DNA of 64,000 nt from Mycolicibacterium komossense (GCF_025822605.1 NZ_JACKTY010000021.1:1-64000); one strand, 5' to 3'; positions 27,191 to 36,511 are shown, numbered from the stretch's first letter. The notes: generated from the letters alone by a model not told the origin. A program made the numbers and translations.

Positions 27191-28211
27191 GCCATCCGAG
27201 TCTAGGGCCGAGCTGTTCGGCCATATCGGCGATGATCTGCGTGTAGTCGTCCTCGTCGAAGGTGAACGGCAGCGCGAACGCGATCTCACTGGCGCGCTGG
27301 AACCCGGCATGCTCGAAGAGTTGGTCGGCGAGTTCGTCGGAGGTGCCGACGTAGTCGGGGGAGAACAACATGCCTCTTGGCCCCTGCGGACTTTTGGTGC
27401 GTTCGAACCGGCTGGCGGCGTATTCGCGGTAGCGCCGGACCTGGTCCGGGCTCGCTGAGTCGGTCGGGATGACCACCAAACCCTGTGACACCCTTGCTGT
27501 TTCGGGGCTGGGGTGGTGTTCGCGGTAGGCGTCGATCTGCTGCCCCTGGATGGTCGCGAAATCAGTGGGGGACGTGCCCTCTGAAATGTCCTGCGTGCTG
27601 ACCACGGAGCTGGTCAGATAGTTGATGCCCTGCTGGCCGGCCCAGATCGCCGACGACAATCCGCCGCCGTACCAGAGCCGGTCCGCCAGGCCGGCGGAGT
27701 GCGGCTGCACGTAGTTGGTGAACTGTTCGATCCCGACGGTGCCCTCGAAATCGCTGACGGGTTCACCGCGCAGACAGGAGAGCAGGCGCAGCACCCGGTC
27801 CTTGGAGAAGTTCTCCTGATCGTGGGTCTCGGGATAGAGCGCGGTCTTGTAATGGTCGTACATCATCGGCGTGCCGACCGAGACGCCCGGGTTGATCCGC
27901 CCACCGGACAGAATGTCGACGGTGGCCAGATCCTCGGCCAACCGCAGTGGGTTCTCCAGGCCCAGCGGGATCACCGCGGTGCCCAACTCGATGCGACTGG
28001 TGCGCTGAGTAGCGGCAGCCATGATCGCCACCGGCGACGAGATTCCTGGTTGCAGATGCCGGTCGCGCAACCAGACACTGTCGAAGCCGAGGGCCTCGGC
28101 CCGCTCGATCACGGTCAAGGTCTGCTCGAGCCCCGGTCCCGGATCTGACGCGTCGAACCGGCCGATCGTCAGGAAGCCGAGCTTGCGCAACGGTTCTCCG
28201 CGTCTGGGCAT
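27180..28211 (-). CDS. LLM-class flavin/F420-dependent oxidoreductase
   Basis: A 343-residue bacterial luciferase-like TIM barrel. LGFLTIGRFDASDPGPGLEQ, ALGFDSVWLRDRHLQPG, RIELGTAVIPLGLENPLRLAEDLATVD and GRINPGVSVGTPM are the typical strand, cofactor and substrate-loop segments. Flavin or F420 cannot be told apart with certainty. The ATG at 28211 has GAGGAGA about 4-5 nt upstream. It is followed by the TfoX-like gene with an 11-bp overlap and shares no regulatory site with the lon gene, from which it is separated by a terminator hairpin. Confidence 0.88.
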   Translation of the reverse strand: MPRRGEPLRKLGFLTIGRFDASDPGPGLEQTLTVIERAEALGFDSVWLRDRHLQPGISSPVAIMAAATQRTSRIELGTAVIPLGLENPLRLAEDLATVDILSGGRINPGVSVGTPMMYDHYKTALYPETHDQENFSKDRVLRLLSCLRGEPVSDFEGTVGIEQFTNYVQPHSAGLADRLWYGGGLSSAIWAGQQGINYLTSSVVSTQDISEGTSPTDFATIQGQQIDAYREHHPSPETARVSQGLVVIPTDSASPDQVRRYREYAASRFERTKSPQGPRGMLFSPDYVGTSDELADQLFEHAGFQRASEIAFALPFTFDEDDYTQIIADMAEQLGPRLGWHGL

Positions 28212-28235
28212 TCGGTCTCCTCGCTCGAAAATGCA

Positions 28236-28272
28236 GTCAGGGTCGTGACTTCTAGGAAATCACGACCCTGAC
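28236..28272 (-). terminator. Transcription terminator hairpin after lon
   Basis: GTCAGGGTCGTGA (28236-28248) and TCACGACCCTGAC (28260-28272) form a perfect 13-bp stem with an 11-nt loop, 13 bp past the lon stop. Read on the minus strand it is followed shortly by a TTTT. It separates lon from the LLM gene downstream. Confidence 0.8.
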
Positions 28273-28285
28273 CGCAATCTGGTGA

Positions 28286-30613
28286 CTAAGCCGCGACCGT
28301 CACTGTCTCAGCCGCTGGTTCCAGCGCCTGCGCGATGATATCGGCCACGTCGGTCATCGGTTTGACCTCCAGAGCTTCGAGCACCTCGGCTGGCACGTCG
28401 TCCAGGTCGGGCTCGTTGCGCGCCGGGATGAAAACCGTGGACAGTCCGGCCCGTTGGGCGGCCAAGAGCTTCTGCTTGACACCCCCGATGGGCAGCACCC
28501 GGCCGTTGAGCGTGACCTCACCGGTCATGCCGACGTCGGCGCGAACCTTGCGGCCGGTCGCCATCGAGACCAGCGCGGTCACCATCGTGACACCCGCGGA
28601 CGGTCCGTCCTTGGGCACCGCCCCCGCAGGTACGTGCACGTGGATCCGACGGTCCAGCGCCTTGGGGTCGACCCCGAGTTGCTCGGCGTGGGCGCGGACA
28701 TAGGACAGCGCGATCTGGGCCGACTCCTTCATCACATCGCCCAGTTGGCCGGTCAAGGCCAGGCCGGATTCGCCGTCGTTGGAGTTGGCCTCGATGAACA
28801 GCACGTCGCCCCCGAGCCCGGTGACGGCCAGTCCGGTCGCCACACCGGGGACCGCGGTGCGCTCCTCGGATTCCGGGGTGAACCGCGGACGGCCAAGGTA
28901 GCCAACCAGATCCGGCTCATCGATAACGAGGTTGACCAGTGGGTTGTCCGCCAGCTTCGTGGTGGCCTTGCGCAGCGCCTTGGCCAACAACCGCTCGAAC
29001 TGCCGCATGCCGGGTTCGCGGGTGTAGTCGGCCGCGATCTTGCGCAGCGCGGCATCGGTAACCGCGACTTCCTCGGCCGTCAGCGCCGCCCGGTCCCGCT
29101 GCCTCGGCAGCAGGAAGTCGCGGGCAATGGCGACCTTGTCGTCTTCGGTGTAGCCGTCGATCTGCACCAGCTCCATCCGGTCCAGCAGCGCTGACGGGAT
29201 GTTCTCGATCACGTTGGCGGTGGCCAGGAACACCACATCCGACAGGTCCAGATCGAGGTCCAAGTAGTGGTCGCGGAACGTGTGGTTCTGCGCCGGGTCC
29301 AGCACCTCAAGCAGGGCCGCCGACGGATCACCGCGGTAGTCCGAACCCACCTTGTCGATCTCGTCGAGTAGCACGACGGGGTTCATCGAGCCGGCTTCGC
29401 CGATGGCCCGCACCAGGCGGCCCGGCAGGGCGCCGACGTAGGTCCGCCGGTGACCACGGATCTCCGCCTCGTCGCGCACTCCACCCAGGGCGACGCGGAC
29501 GAACTTACGACCCAACGCCCGGGCAACCGATTCACCCAGCGACGTCTTGCCGACACCGGGAGGCCCGGCCAGCACCATCACGGCACCGGAACCACGCCCG
29601 CCGACGACGGCCATGCCACGCTGCGAACGACGCGCACGGACGGCCAGGTACTCGACGATGCGGTCCTTCACATCGTCGAGACCATGGTGATCGGCATCCA
29701 GGATGTCGCGAGCGGCTTTGAGATCGGTGGAATCCTCGGTCGAGACGTTCCACGGCAGGTCCAGGACGGTGTCCAACCAGGTGCGGATCCAGCCACCCTC
29801 GGGGCTCTGCTCGCTGGAGCGTTCCAGCTTGCCGACCTCACGCAGCGCGGCTTCGCGGACCTTCTCTGGCAGGTCAGCAGCCTCGATACGGGCGCGATAG
29901 TCATCTGACCCATCGGGTTCGCCCTCGCCGAGCTCCTTGCGGATCGCGGCCAGCTGTTGGCGCAGCAGGAACTCCTTCTGCGTCTTCTCCATGCCGGACC
30001 TGACATCGTCGGCGATCTTGTCGTTGACCTCGGTCTCGGCCAGATGGCTGCTGGTCCAGTCGATCAGGACCCGCAAGCGCTCGGCCACATCCGTGGTCTC
30101 CAGCAGCTGACGCTTCTCGATATCGGTCAGATACGAGGCATAACCGGACGTGTCGGCCAGTGCCGACGGGTCGGTCAGCTGGTTGACGTAATCGATGATC
30201 TGCCAGGCCTCCCGCCGCTGCAGCATCGCGAGCAGCAGTTTCTTGTATTCGGCGGCCAGGGTCTTGACGTCGTCGGTCACCTCGACGTCGGCGATTTCCT
30301 CCACCTCGACCCACAGCGCAGCGCCGGGGCCGGTGGTCCCGGTACCGATATGGGCGCGACGTTCACCGCGTACAACGGCGGCGCTTCCTGCGCCGCCGGC
30401 GATCCGCCCGACCTGCACGATCGAGGCGATCACACCGTGGGTGGGGTAGCGGTCGTCGAGCCTGGGGGCGATCAGAAGCTTGCCGGACTCGCTCGCACGC
30501 GCGGCGTCGACTGCGGCCTGCGCAGCGTCGTCCAGCGCAATCGGGACCACCATGCCAGGGAGCACGATCGGATCGGCGATGAACAACACCGGCAGAGATT
30601 GGGCTTGCGCCAT
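28286..30613 (-). CDS. lon: ATP-dependent protease Lon
   Basis: A 775-residue Lon protease degrading misfolded and regulatory proteins. An N-terminal LAN domain runs to about 200. The AAA module has Walker A AGPPGVGKTSLGE near residue 340 and Walker B PVVLLDEIDKVG. The C-terminal protease domain has the catalytic Ser in PKDGPSAGVTMVTA near 665 and Lys in GRVLPIGGVKQKLLAAQ near 710. ATG 30613 is chosen because GGAGG lies 5 nt upstream; the 796-residue form begins inside the neighbouring gene. Lon is present in fast growers such as M. smegmatis but absent from M. tuberculosis (from memory). A HAIR-like repeat lies just upstream and a terminator follows. Confidence 0.95.
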   Translation of the reverse strand: MAQAQSLPVLFIADPIVLPGMVVPIALDDAAQAAVDAARASESGKLLIAPRLDDRYPTHGVIASIVQVGRIAGGAGSAAVVRGERRAHIGTGTTGPGAALWVEVEEIADVEVTDDVKTLAAEYKKLLLAMLQRREAWQIIDYVNQLTDPSALADTSGYASYLTDIEKRQLLETTDVAERLRVLIDWTSSHLAETEVNDKIADDVRSGMEKTQKEFLLRQQLAAIRKELGEGEPDGSDDYRARIEAADLPEKVREAALREVGKLERSSEQSPEGGWIRTWLDTVLDLPWNVSTEDSTDLKAARDILDADHHGLDDVKDRIVEYLAVRARRSQRGMAVVGGRGSGAVMVLAGPPGVGKTSLGESVARALGRKFVRVALGGVRDEAEIRGHRRTYVGALPGRLVRAIGEAGSMNPVVLLDEIDKVGSDYRGDPSAALLEVLDPAQNHTFRDHYLDLDLDLSDVVFLATANVIENIPSALLDRMELVQIDGYTEDDKVAIARDFLLPRQRDRAALTAEEVAVTDAALRKIAADYTREPGMRQFERLLAKALRKATTKLADNPLVNLVIDEPDLVGYLGRPRFTPESEERTAVPGVATGLAVTGLGGDVLFIEANSNDGESGLALTGQLGDVMKESAQIALSYVRAHAEQLGVDPKALDRRIHVHVPAGAVPKDGPSAGVTMVTALVSMATGRKVRADVGMTGEVTLNGRVLPIGGVKQKLLAAQRAGLSTVFIPARNEPDLDDVPAEVLEALEVKPMTDVADIIAQALEPAAETVTVAA

Positions 30614-30625
30614 ATTTCCTCCAAA

Positions 30626-30646
30626 GTTGATACTGCCCGGCTCAAC
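30626..30646 (-). promoter_or_regulatory. Possible HspR-binding (HAIR-like) element before lon
   Basis: GTTGATA-N7-GCTCAAC matches the HAIR consensus CTTGAGT-N7-ACTCAAG at 9 of 14 positions, with perfect GTTGA/TCAAC half-sites at the right spacing. It sits between the lon ribosome-binding site and the upstream gene. Actinobacterial lon is a known HspR target in Streptomyces, which makes the weak match worth recording. Confidence 0.35.
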
Positions 30647-30647
30647 C

Positions 30648-31256
30648 TCAGAGTGGCGCGGTTTGTTCCCCCGCATTCCGTCGGGCGACGACGATGGTCG
30701 CCAGCACCAGGAAACCGATGACGGGCAGGGTGATCGCCGAGTTCACGCCGTTGGCGACGTCGACCGACTCGTTGGCGATGACCACCAGACGAACAGCGAC
30801 TTCGAGGAGAAGGCCGATGCCCCACATCGCCGAGAGCTGAATGTGGACGCGGCGGAAGCGATCGGCGTCCCGAACAGGTTCGTCATCTGATTTTCGAAAG
30901 CGCTCGCCGACGACCTGTGTCAGCGGCGTCCCGACGACACAGCTACCGAGGAAGATGAGCCCGCCGATACCGTTGACCAGGGTATTGCCGATCAGGACCG
31001 TTTTGGGGTCATCGGTGGCCAGGCCGACGGCCAGGCTCATCCCGAAGGTGAGCAGCAGATAGGCGGCGAACGGATCGAGTCGACGGCTTCGGAGTACGCC
31101 GTAGAGGACGCGCGCTCCCGACAACACGGTGGCGGATATCAATGCCACGTATTCGGAGGCCCCGGCGGCACGCAGCCCGTAATAGGCCACCAGGGGCGGT
31201 GCGACGTCCACAAGCACGGTCTGCAGAACCGGACGTACCGAGCTACTCACCGCCAT
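30648..31256 (-). CDS. VC0807-like polytopic membrane protein, unknown function
   Basis: A roughly 202-residue membrane protein with about five or six hydrophobic segments: LQTVLVDVAPPLVAYYGL, EYVALISATVLSGARVLYG, FAAYLLLTFGMSLAVGL, VNGIGGLIFLGSCVVG, IGLLLEVAVRLVVI and ITLPVIGFLVLATIVVA. A GVLRSRRLDPF loop and a PLTQV segment with an acidic, Arg-rich stretch (ERFRKSDDEPVRDADRFRR) are typical of the VC0807-like family. No function is known. The ATG at 31256 is preferred because the frame from 31328 would start on the neighbouring gene's own start codon. The stop lies 1 bp from the HAIR-like element. Confidence 0.7.
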   Translation of the reverse strand: MAVSSSVRPVLQTVLVDVAPPLVAYYGLRAAGASEYVALISATVLSGARVLYGVLRSRRLDPFAAYLLLTFGMSLAVGLATDDPKTVLIGNTLVNGIGGLIFLGSCVVGTPLTQVVGERFRKSDDEPVRDADRFRRVHIQLSAMWGIGLLLEVAVRLVVIANESVDVANGVNSAITLPVIGFLVLATIVVARRNAGEQTAPL

Positions 31257-31326
31257 AACCGTAGGGGCGGATGCTAAGGAGTCCCTGTGAGGGAATAGCC
31301 GCGCCGGCTGACCGGTCATAGCCTGC

Positions 31327-32253
31327 ATGAAAGCAGTCCAGTTCGACGGCTACGGCGATATCGATGTTCTCCAGGTGCGGGAGGTGCCGCGCCCGGAACC
31401 TGGCCGGGGTGAGGTGCTCGTCGCCGTAAAGGCGGCCGGGATCAACCCTGGTGAGGCCATGATTCGCCGCGGCGCGCTGCACGAGCAGTTTCCGGCCACT
31501 TTCCCGTCCGGGCAGGGCAGCGACTTGGCCGGTGTAGTGACTGAGCTCGGTGCCGGTGTACAGGGCTTCGCCGTCGGCGACGAGGTGCTCGGTTTCTCGG
31601 ACCTGCGCTCCAGCCACGCCGAATACGTCGTGGTGCCGGCCGAGCAGCTCACCGGCAAGCCGGCCGGCGTGCCCTGGGAGGTCGCCGGTGGTCTGTTTGT
31701 CGCGGGTACGACTGCCTACGCGGCGGTGCGCTCGGTGAATCTGACACCAGGTGACGCCGTCGCGGTATCCGGCGCGTCAGGCGGGGTGGGTTCCATCGCT
31801 GTCCAGCTCGCGAAGCGAACCGGCGCAACAGTTCTCGGCGTCGCTGGACCGTCGAACGACGACTGGCTCGCCGCCCACGGCGTGATCCCGGTGAACTACG
31901 GCGACGGGCTGGCGGACCGGCTGCGGGAGGCCAGTCCGTCGGGCCGCGTCGAGGCCTTCCTCGACCTCTTCGGCGGCGGATACGTCGAACTGGCCGTCGA
32001 CGAGCTGGGCGTCGAACCCGACCGGATCGACACCATCATCGATTTCCCGGCCGTCGAGAAATTCGGCGTCAAGCTGGAAGGCAGTGCGATGGCGGCCAAC
32101 GTCGCCGTGCTGGCCGAACTTGCCGGACTGATCGCTGCCGGTGAGCTCGAGGTACCGATCGCGGGGGTGTATCCGCTGGAGCGGGTGCAGGACGCCTACC
32201 TGGCTCTCGAACAGCGCCACACCCGCGGCAAGCTCGTGCTGGGCATCTCGTGA
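31327..32253 (+). CDS. Zinc-independent NADP-dependent alcohol dehydrogenase/quinone oxidoreductase
   Basis: A 308-residue MDR-superfamily enzyme. MKAVQFDGYGDIDVLQVREV is the GroES-like start, GRGEVLVAVKAAGINPGEAM the substrate domain, and AVAVSGASGGVGSIAVQLAKR near residue 145 the NADPH-binding Rossmann motif. Catalytic-zinc ligands of alcohol dehydrogenases are missing, so a quinone-reductase or enoyl-reductase role is more likely. It ends in CTCGTGA, whose GTGA overlaps the start of the next SDR gene. Diverges from the membrane protein gene across 70 bp with no visible operator. Confidence 0.88.
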   Translation: MKAVQFDGYGDIDVLQVREVPRPEPGRGEVLVAVKAAGINPGEAMIRRGALHEQFPATFPSGQGSDLAGVVTELGAGVQGFAVGDEVLGFSDLRSSHAEYVVVPAEQLTGKPAGVPWEVAGGLFVAGTTAYAAVRSVNLTPGDAVAVSGASGGVGSIAVQLAKRTGATVLGVAGPSNDDWLAAHGVIPVNYGDGLADRLREASPSGRVEAFLDLFGGGYVELAVDELGVEPDRIDTIIDFPAVEKFGVKLEGSAMAANVAVLAELAGLIAAGELEVPIAGVYPLERVQDAYLALEQRHTRGKLVLGIS

Positions 32254-32930
32254 AAGTTGTTGCCATCACAGGAGCGAGCAGTGGTATCGGCGAGGCGACC
32301 GCCCGACTGCTCGCAGCGAAGGGTGACGCGCTGGTGCTGGGCGCCCGGCGGGGCGACCGGCTTGAGGAGATCGCCGGAGAACTACGTGCGGCAGGTGCCT
32401 CCGTCATCACCAGCTCCACGGACGTGACGGTCCGCGCCGATCTGGAGCGGCTGGTCGGACGCGCCACCGACGAGTTTGGCCGCCTGGACGTGCTGGTCTC
32501 CAACGCGGGCGTCGCCCATCTCAGCCCGGTGAGCGACGGCGATGTCGACGGCTGGGCGAACATGATCGACGTCAATCTGCGTGGCGTGTTGTACGGCATC
32601 GCCGCCGCGATGCCGGTGTTTCAGCGCCAAGGTGGCGGTCATTTCGTCACGACGGTGTCGACTGCCGGGTTGAAGATCGTGCCCACCATGGCCGGTTACG
32701 CCGCCACCAAAAATGCGATCCGCACCTTTCTGGAGGCGCTCCGCCAGGAGTCCACCGACGGCGTCATCCGGACCACATCCATCTCACCCGGCTACGTACG
32801 CACCGATTTCAATCCGACTGATTTCGGCCTCCCCGCGGATGCGGTGGCCAGGGCGATCGCGTTCGCGATAGAGCAACCCCACGACGTGGAGATCGGCGAT
32901 ATGACGATCCGCCCGACTGCGCAGGGCTGA
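32250..32930 (+). CDS. Short-chain dehydrogenase/reductase
   Basis: A 226-residue classical SDR. TGASSGIGEATARLLA is the NAD(P) motif, LDVLVSNAGVAHLSP the structural NNAG-like segment, VSTAGLKIVPTMAGYAATK carries the catalytic Ser, Tyr and Lys, and SISPGYVRTDF follows the active site. Asp or Arg after the second strand (VLGARRGDRL) suggests NADP preference. GTG 32250 overlaps the preceding MDR gene by 4 bp, so the two enzymes are probably co-translated. Substrate unknown. The gene is convergent with the MscS-type channel gene, 9 bp apart. Confidence 0.9.
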   Translation: MKVVAITGASSGIGEATARLLAAKGDALVLGARRGDRLEEIAGELRAAGASVITSSTDVTVRADLERLVGRATDEFGRLDVLVSNAGVAHLSPVSDGDVDGWANMIDVNLRGVLYGIAAAMPVFQRQGGGHFVTTVSTAGLKIVPTMAGYAATKNAIRTFLEALRQESTDGVIRTTSISPGYVRTDFNPTDFGLPADAVARAIAFAIEQPHDVEIGDMTIRPTAQG

Positions 32931-32939
32931 TTCAGGAAC

Positions 32940-34340
32940 TCATTCGCCGACGGAAGCCAGGGCCCGGCGGACATCCTTGCTGCGCTCTTCGATGGCGCGG
33001 CCGATTTCCTGCAGCAGCAAAGGCCGGTGCAGGACCAGCTCCTCGATGTGTTCGCGTTCGATCTGCAGCACGGTGACCTCTTCGAGTGCGTTCGCTGTGG
33101 TGCGCAAGGGTTCTCGGGTCAAAGCGGTCTGTCCGATGAAGTCGCCGGCGTCGAGAGTGCGGACCGGGATGACGGTCCCAGCCTCGCCTTTCACGGACAG
33201 CCGGATCCGACCACGTACCAGGAATGTCATCCGTTTGGGTACCTGCCCGGCCGCCTGAAGCGTCTCTTCGGCGCCGTACCGCGCCAGCCTGGCGTACGGG
33301 AGCAGATGCTCGCGGTCCGATTCGCTGAGCCGCAACATCGGGGCGATCTCCCGCAACGAACTCTTGATCCGCTCCTCGGTGTTGAAGTCGTCGTCCGCCT
33401 CGTCCAGGTGCAGCCCGGCCCGTCGGGAGGCGTACCAGATCCACTTCAGGAAAGTGGCTCGCGCACTACCGTCCTCGGACGGGGACTGCAGAGGTATCGA
33501 GGTCTTGTACTCGTTACCGCCGACCGGAACCGCCTTGGGGACAGCTCCCGCGCGCACCTGCGGCAGGTTCGAGGCCATCTGGGTCAACATCGAGCAGACA
33601 TCGTCGGGCGGATCGTTGGCCGCAAATACCGTCACCACCGAGATCGAGTGGGCACCTGGTGGGCGGCTCAGGTTGGTGAAGGACGCGGCGGCCAGCACCG
33701 AGTTCGGCATGATCTGCAGGCCGCCGCCGGTGTCGATATGCGTTGCCCGCCAGTTCACCTCGATGACGCGTCCCCGAGCCGACGGCGTGTCCAGCCAGTC
33801 GCCGATCTGGAAGGGCTGTTCGAACAACAGTAAAAGACCTGAAATGACCTGACCGACCGAGTTCTGCAGTGCCAGGCCGAGCACGATCGAGCTGATGCCC
33901 AATGCGGTGAACAGGCCACCGACGTTCGCGCCCCAGACGTAGGAGAAGATCAGCGCCAACCCCACCGCGATCACGACGAAGCGCGCCACGTCGAGGAAGA
34001 TCGACGGAATCCGTTTACGCCAGCTGCCTTCCGGAGCACCCTGGAACAGGGTGGCCTTCAGCCCGGACAGTAGAAGGATCAACACCACGAACCCCAGCAC
34101 CGTCGCGACGATGCGGACCGGCGTTGCCTGCGCCGAGACCTGGGTGCCCTTCACCAACAGGAGCAGCAGCGCACCGAGAGGCAGGATGTAGTTGCGCAGC
34201 AGGTGAACGGGGCGGGCCAGACTGCTTTGCCTGCGCGCCAAGGCATTGTGTACCTCGGTGAGTGCCACCAGTCCGACCGGAAGGCCGACGGCTACGGCGA
34301 CGGCCCAGAAGAACCAGGGGGTGCTGACGATGCTGGTCAC
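32940..34340 (-). CDS. MscS-family channel with C-terminal cyclic-nucleotide-binding domain
   Basis: A 466-residue membrane protein. About four hydrophobic segments occupy residues 10-150, and the pore-lining TM3 is LFTALGISSIVLGLALQNSV followed by GQVISGLLLLFEQPFQIGDW, the MscS signature. The beta domain is around residues 180-250. Residues about 325-445 form a cNMP-binding fold, with phosphate-binding cassette GDFIGQTALTREPLRTTANA. The usual Glu of GE in the cassette is Gln (GQ), although the Arg that contacts the phosphate can be placed. The gene overlaps the cyclase-like gene upstream by ATGA. In M. tuberculosis the same pair is Rv2434c/Rv2435c (from memory), so this channel is likely gated or tuned by the cyclase product or by direct contact. 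Confidence 0.88.
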   Translation of the reverse strand: MTSIVSTPWFFWAVAVAVGLPVGLVALTEVHNALARRQSSLARPVHLLRNYILPLGALLLLLVKGTQVSAQATPVRIVATVLGFVVLILLLSGLKATLFQGAPEGSWRKRIPSIFLDVARFVVIAVGLALIFSYVWGANVGGLFTALGISSIVLGLALQNSVGQVISGLLLLFEQPFQIGDWLDTPSARGRVIEVNWRATHIDTGGGLQIMPNSVLAAASFTNLSRPPGAHSISVVTVFAANDPPDDVCSMLTQMASNLPQVRAGAVPKAVPVGGNEYKTSIPLQSPSEDGSARATFLKWIWYASRRAGLHLDEADDDFNTEERIKSSLREIAPMLRLSESDREHLLPYARLARYGAEETLQAAGQVPKRMTFLVRGRIRLSVKGEAGTVIPVRTLDAGDFIGQTALTREPLRTTANALEEVTVLQIEREHIEELVLHRPLLLQEIGRAIEERSKDVRRALASVGE

Positions 34341-36511
34341 GACGACCGCTCACTGAGCCGCCAGATCGGCTGCTCGACACCGTCGACCGAGATCTCACCC
34401 GCCGAGACGAACGATTTGGTGTCCCGCATCGCCTCGTAGACGTCGGAGCTGACGTAGATACCGGGCTGCGGTGTGCCACTTTGCACCTGGTAAGCCAGGC
34501 TCACGGCCGACCCCCACATGTCGTAGGCCAGGCTGGCCCGACCGACCAGCCCGCTGGTGACAGTTCCGGTGTCGATGCCAGCTCGCACTTTGAGGGTGTG
34601 TCCGGTCTCGCCGTTGAACCGCTCGATGACGCGCTGCATCTCGACCGCGAAATCGACCGTCCGGCGCACGTTGTCCAGCCGCGGCACGCTGAGCCCGCAA
34701 CTCGCCAGGTAACCGTTGTGCAGGATCCGGACCTGTTCCACACCGAGATTCTCTGCGGCTGAATCGAATTGGCGGACCAGCTTGTTCACGATGGACAGAT
34801 GTTCGTCGGAAGTCAGGTCAGCGGACAGTTCGTCGAGGCCCACGATATCGGCAAAGATCACCGTGACGTTCTGATGGTCCTGGGCGATGATCTCCTCGCC
34901 CTCGCGATAACGCTGGGCCACCGGCTCCGGCATCAGCGACAGCATCAGCCGGTCGTTCTCCCTGCGTTGATCGTTGAGCAAGTCTTCCTTGATCGACAGG
35001 TTGCGGCTCATATCATTGAAAGCCACTGTCAAGTCGCCGAATTCGTCCCTGGAATGCACCGGCAGCGTGACTCCGTACTCGCCGGAACTGATGTGCTGGG
35101 CGCCGGCTTCCAGTCTTCGGATCGGCCGGACGAAGAGTCTTGCCAAGAGCATCGCCGCGATGCAGACGACGAAGATGATGATCACCGTGGACAACACAAG
35201 TTTGCGGGTGAATACCGAGACCGGTGCGAAGGCCTCATCGGTGTTGATCTTGGCGATGATGTTCCAGTTCAGGCCGGTTATGTCGACGGGTGCGTAGGCT
35301 TGCAGGGTCTCGTTGCCCAGGTAATCCCGCTCGATTTCGGTCCCGGTCTGGCCCCGCGCCGCCCGCCGGGCGGCGTCGCCGTCAATCGGTTGAACCAGGG
35401 TGGTGCCCTGTTGTCGGATCGACTCTTCTGCTACGTCGGGCGGGGTGCCGGCTTGGATCACCGCCCGCTTGTACGCTTGCGGATCTTCGAGGAACAACCG
35501 GGAGTCCGAACGCATCAGGGTGTCGTCGCCCACCAGGATCGTTTCGCCGGTCCTGCCCATTCCGGTTTGTTCCCAACGGCGGTCGGCGGTCATGAGTTGG
35601 TTGATCTTGGAGATGGGGAATTGCAGTGCGAGCACGCCCGCTACCCGGCCTTGGCTACTGACGGGCGACACCAGCCATGCGGTTGGCTGGTCGGCAGGTT
35701 GGTAATCGCCGAAATCGGTGATGCCGACGTAGTCGCTCGCATTGGAGGCCACCGCCTTGATGTAGGCGTCGGTCAGGTTGCCGTCCCGGTAGGGCCCGTT
35801 GAGGATGTTGGTGCCCAGATCGACGTTCTTGTAGGCGCTGTAGACCACGTTGCCCGACGTGTCGAGCAACAGGGCGTCCTCGAACGCGAAGCGGTTGACG
35901 ATCTCTCTGAAGAAGCTGTTGTATCGGGCGTTGGCTGCTGACCACAGGCTGCCGTCGTGGGCGTCGTCGTTCTTGATGGCGTCGTCGGCGTTCGGATAGG
36001 GCGCGGTGTAGTTCGCCTGGAGGTATCGCTGGGCGTTCGAGGCGGGGAGAAGGTTGGTGATGTCGACGGTGTTGCCGGTCTGGTTGTCCTCGACTTTGGC
36101 GAAAACGTTGTTGTAGTAGTCCACGATCGACTGCTGTTGGGCCGGATTGATCGTCGAACTGGCGAGTTGGTTGAACCCGGCGGTGAATTCTTCGATGGCG
36201 CTGGAAGTGGTCGATCCCAGTGTGTAAATCACCATTGAGTTCTTCAGATCCGAGATTTGCGATTCCAATTCGCGCGCCTGCGATTCGCGGATTTCGGTCA
36301 ACCTGTCGAAAACAGACGCGCGCAGTGAGTTCCGGCCCGACTGGTAGCCGATTGCGCCCACCACCGCCGCAGACAGAATGCTGGTCACCAACAACATCAC
36401 GAGCAGTTTCGACTGGATGCTGACGCGGGACAGGAAACCCCGGTTTCTGCGCCGTCGCCGTGCCGGCGTTTCAGGTTCCGCCGGTTCCGCCGGTTCGGTC
36501 GGTGTCGTCAT
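34337..36511 (-). CDS. Membrane-bound cyclase-like receptor with degenerate class III catalytic domain
   Basis: A 724-residue receptor. Residues 1-30 are cytoplasmic with a Pro/Glu tract and RRRRR; TM1 is about 33-55. A large extracytoplasmic dCache-like sensor covers about 60-425. TM2 (VIIIFVVCIAAMLLARLF) near 435-455 leads into HAMP (RRLEAGAQHISSGEYG) and a C-terminal class III cyclase domain from about 540. There the first metal Asp is kept (VIFADIVG) and the purine Asp too (YDMWGS). The second metal Asp is Asn (LHNGY), the substrate Lys is Gln (VEQVRIL), and the transition-state Asn and Arg are Ser and Gln (VSLAYQVQ). Activity is therefore doubtful. Coupled to the channel gene by ATGA. 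Confidence 0.86.
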   Translation of the reverse strand: MTTPTEPAEPAEPETPARRRRRNRGFLSRVSIQSKLLVMLLVTSILSAAVVGAIGYQSGRNSLRASVFDRLTEIRESQARELESQISDLKNSMVIYTLGSTTSSAIEEFTAGFNQLASSTINPAQQQSIVDYYNNVFAKVEDNQTGNTVDITNLLPASNAQRYLQANYTAPYPNADDAIKNDDAHDGSLWSAANARYNSFFREIVNRFAFEDALLLDTSGNVVYSAYKNVDLGTNILNGPYRDGNLTDAYIKAVASNASDYVGITDFGDYQPADQPTAWLVSPVSSQGRVAGVLALQFPISKINQLMTADRRWEQTGMGRTGETILVGDDTLMRSDSRLFLEDPQAYKRAVIQAGTPPDVAEESIRQQGTTLVQPIDGDAARRAARGQTGTEIERDYLGNETLQAYAPVDITGLNWNIIAKINTDEAFAPVSVFTRKLVLSTVIIIFVVCIAAMLLARLFVRPIRRLEAGAQHISSGEYGVTLPVHSRDEFGDLTVAFNDMSRNLSIKEDLLNDQRRENDRLMLSLMPEPVAQRYREGEEIIAQDHQNVTVIFADIVGLDELSADLTSDEHLSIVNKLVRQFDSAAENLGVEQVRILHNGYLASCGLSVPRLDNVRRTVDFAVEMQRVIERFNGETGHTLKVRAGIDTGTVTSGLVGRASLAYDMWGSAVSLAYQVQSGTPQPGIYVSSDVYEAMRDTKSFVSAGEISVDGVEQPIWRLSERSS

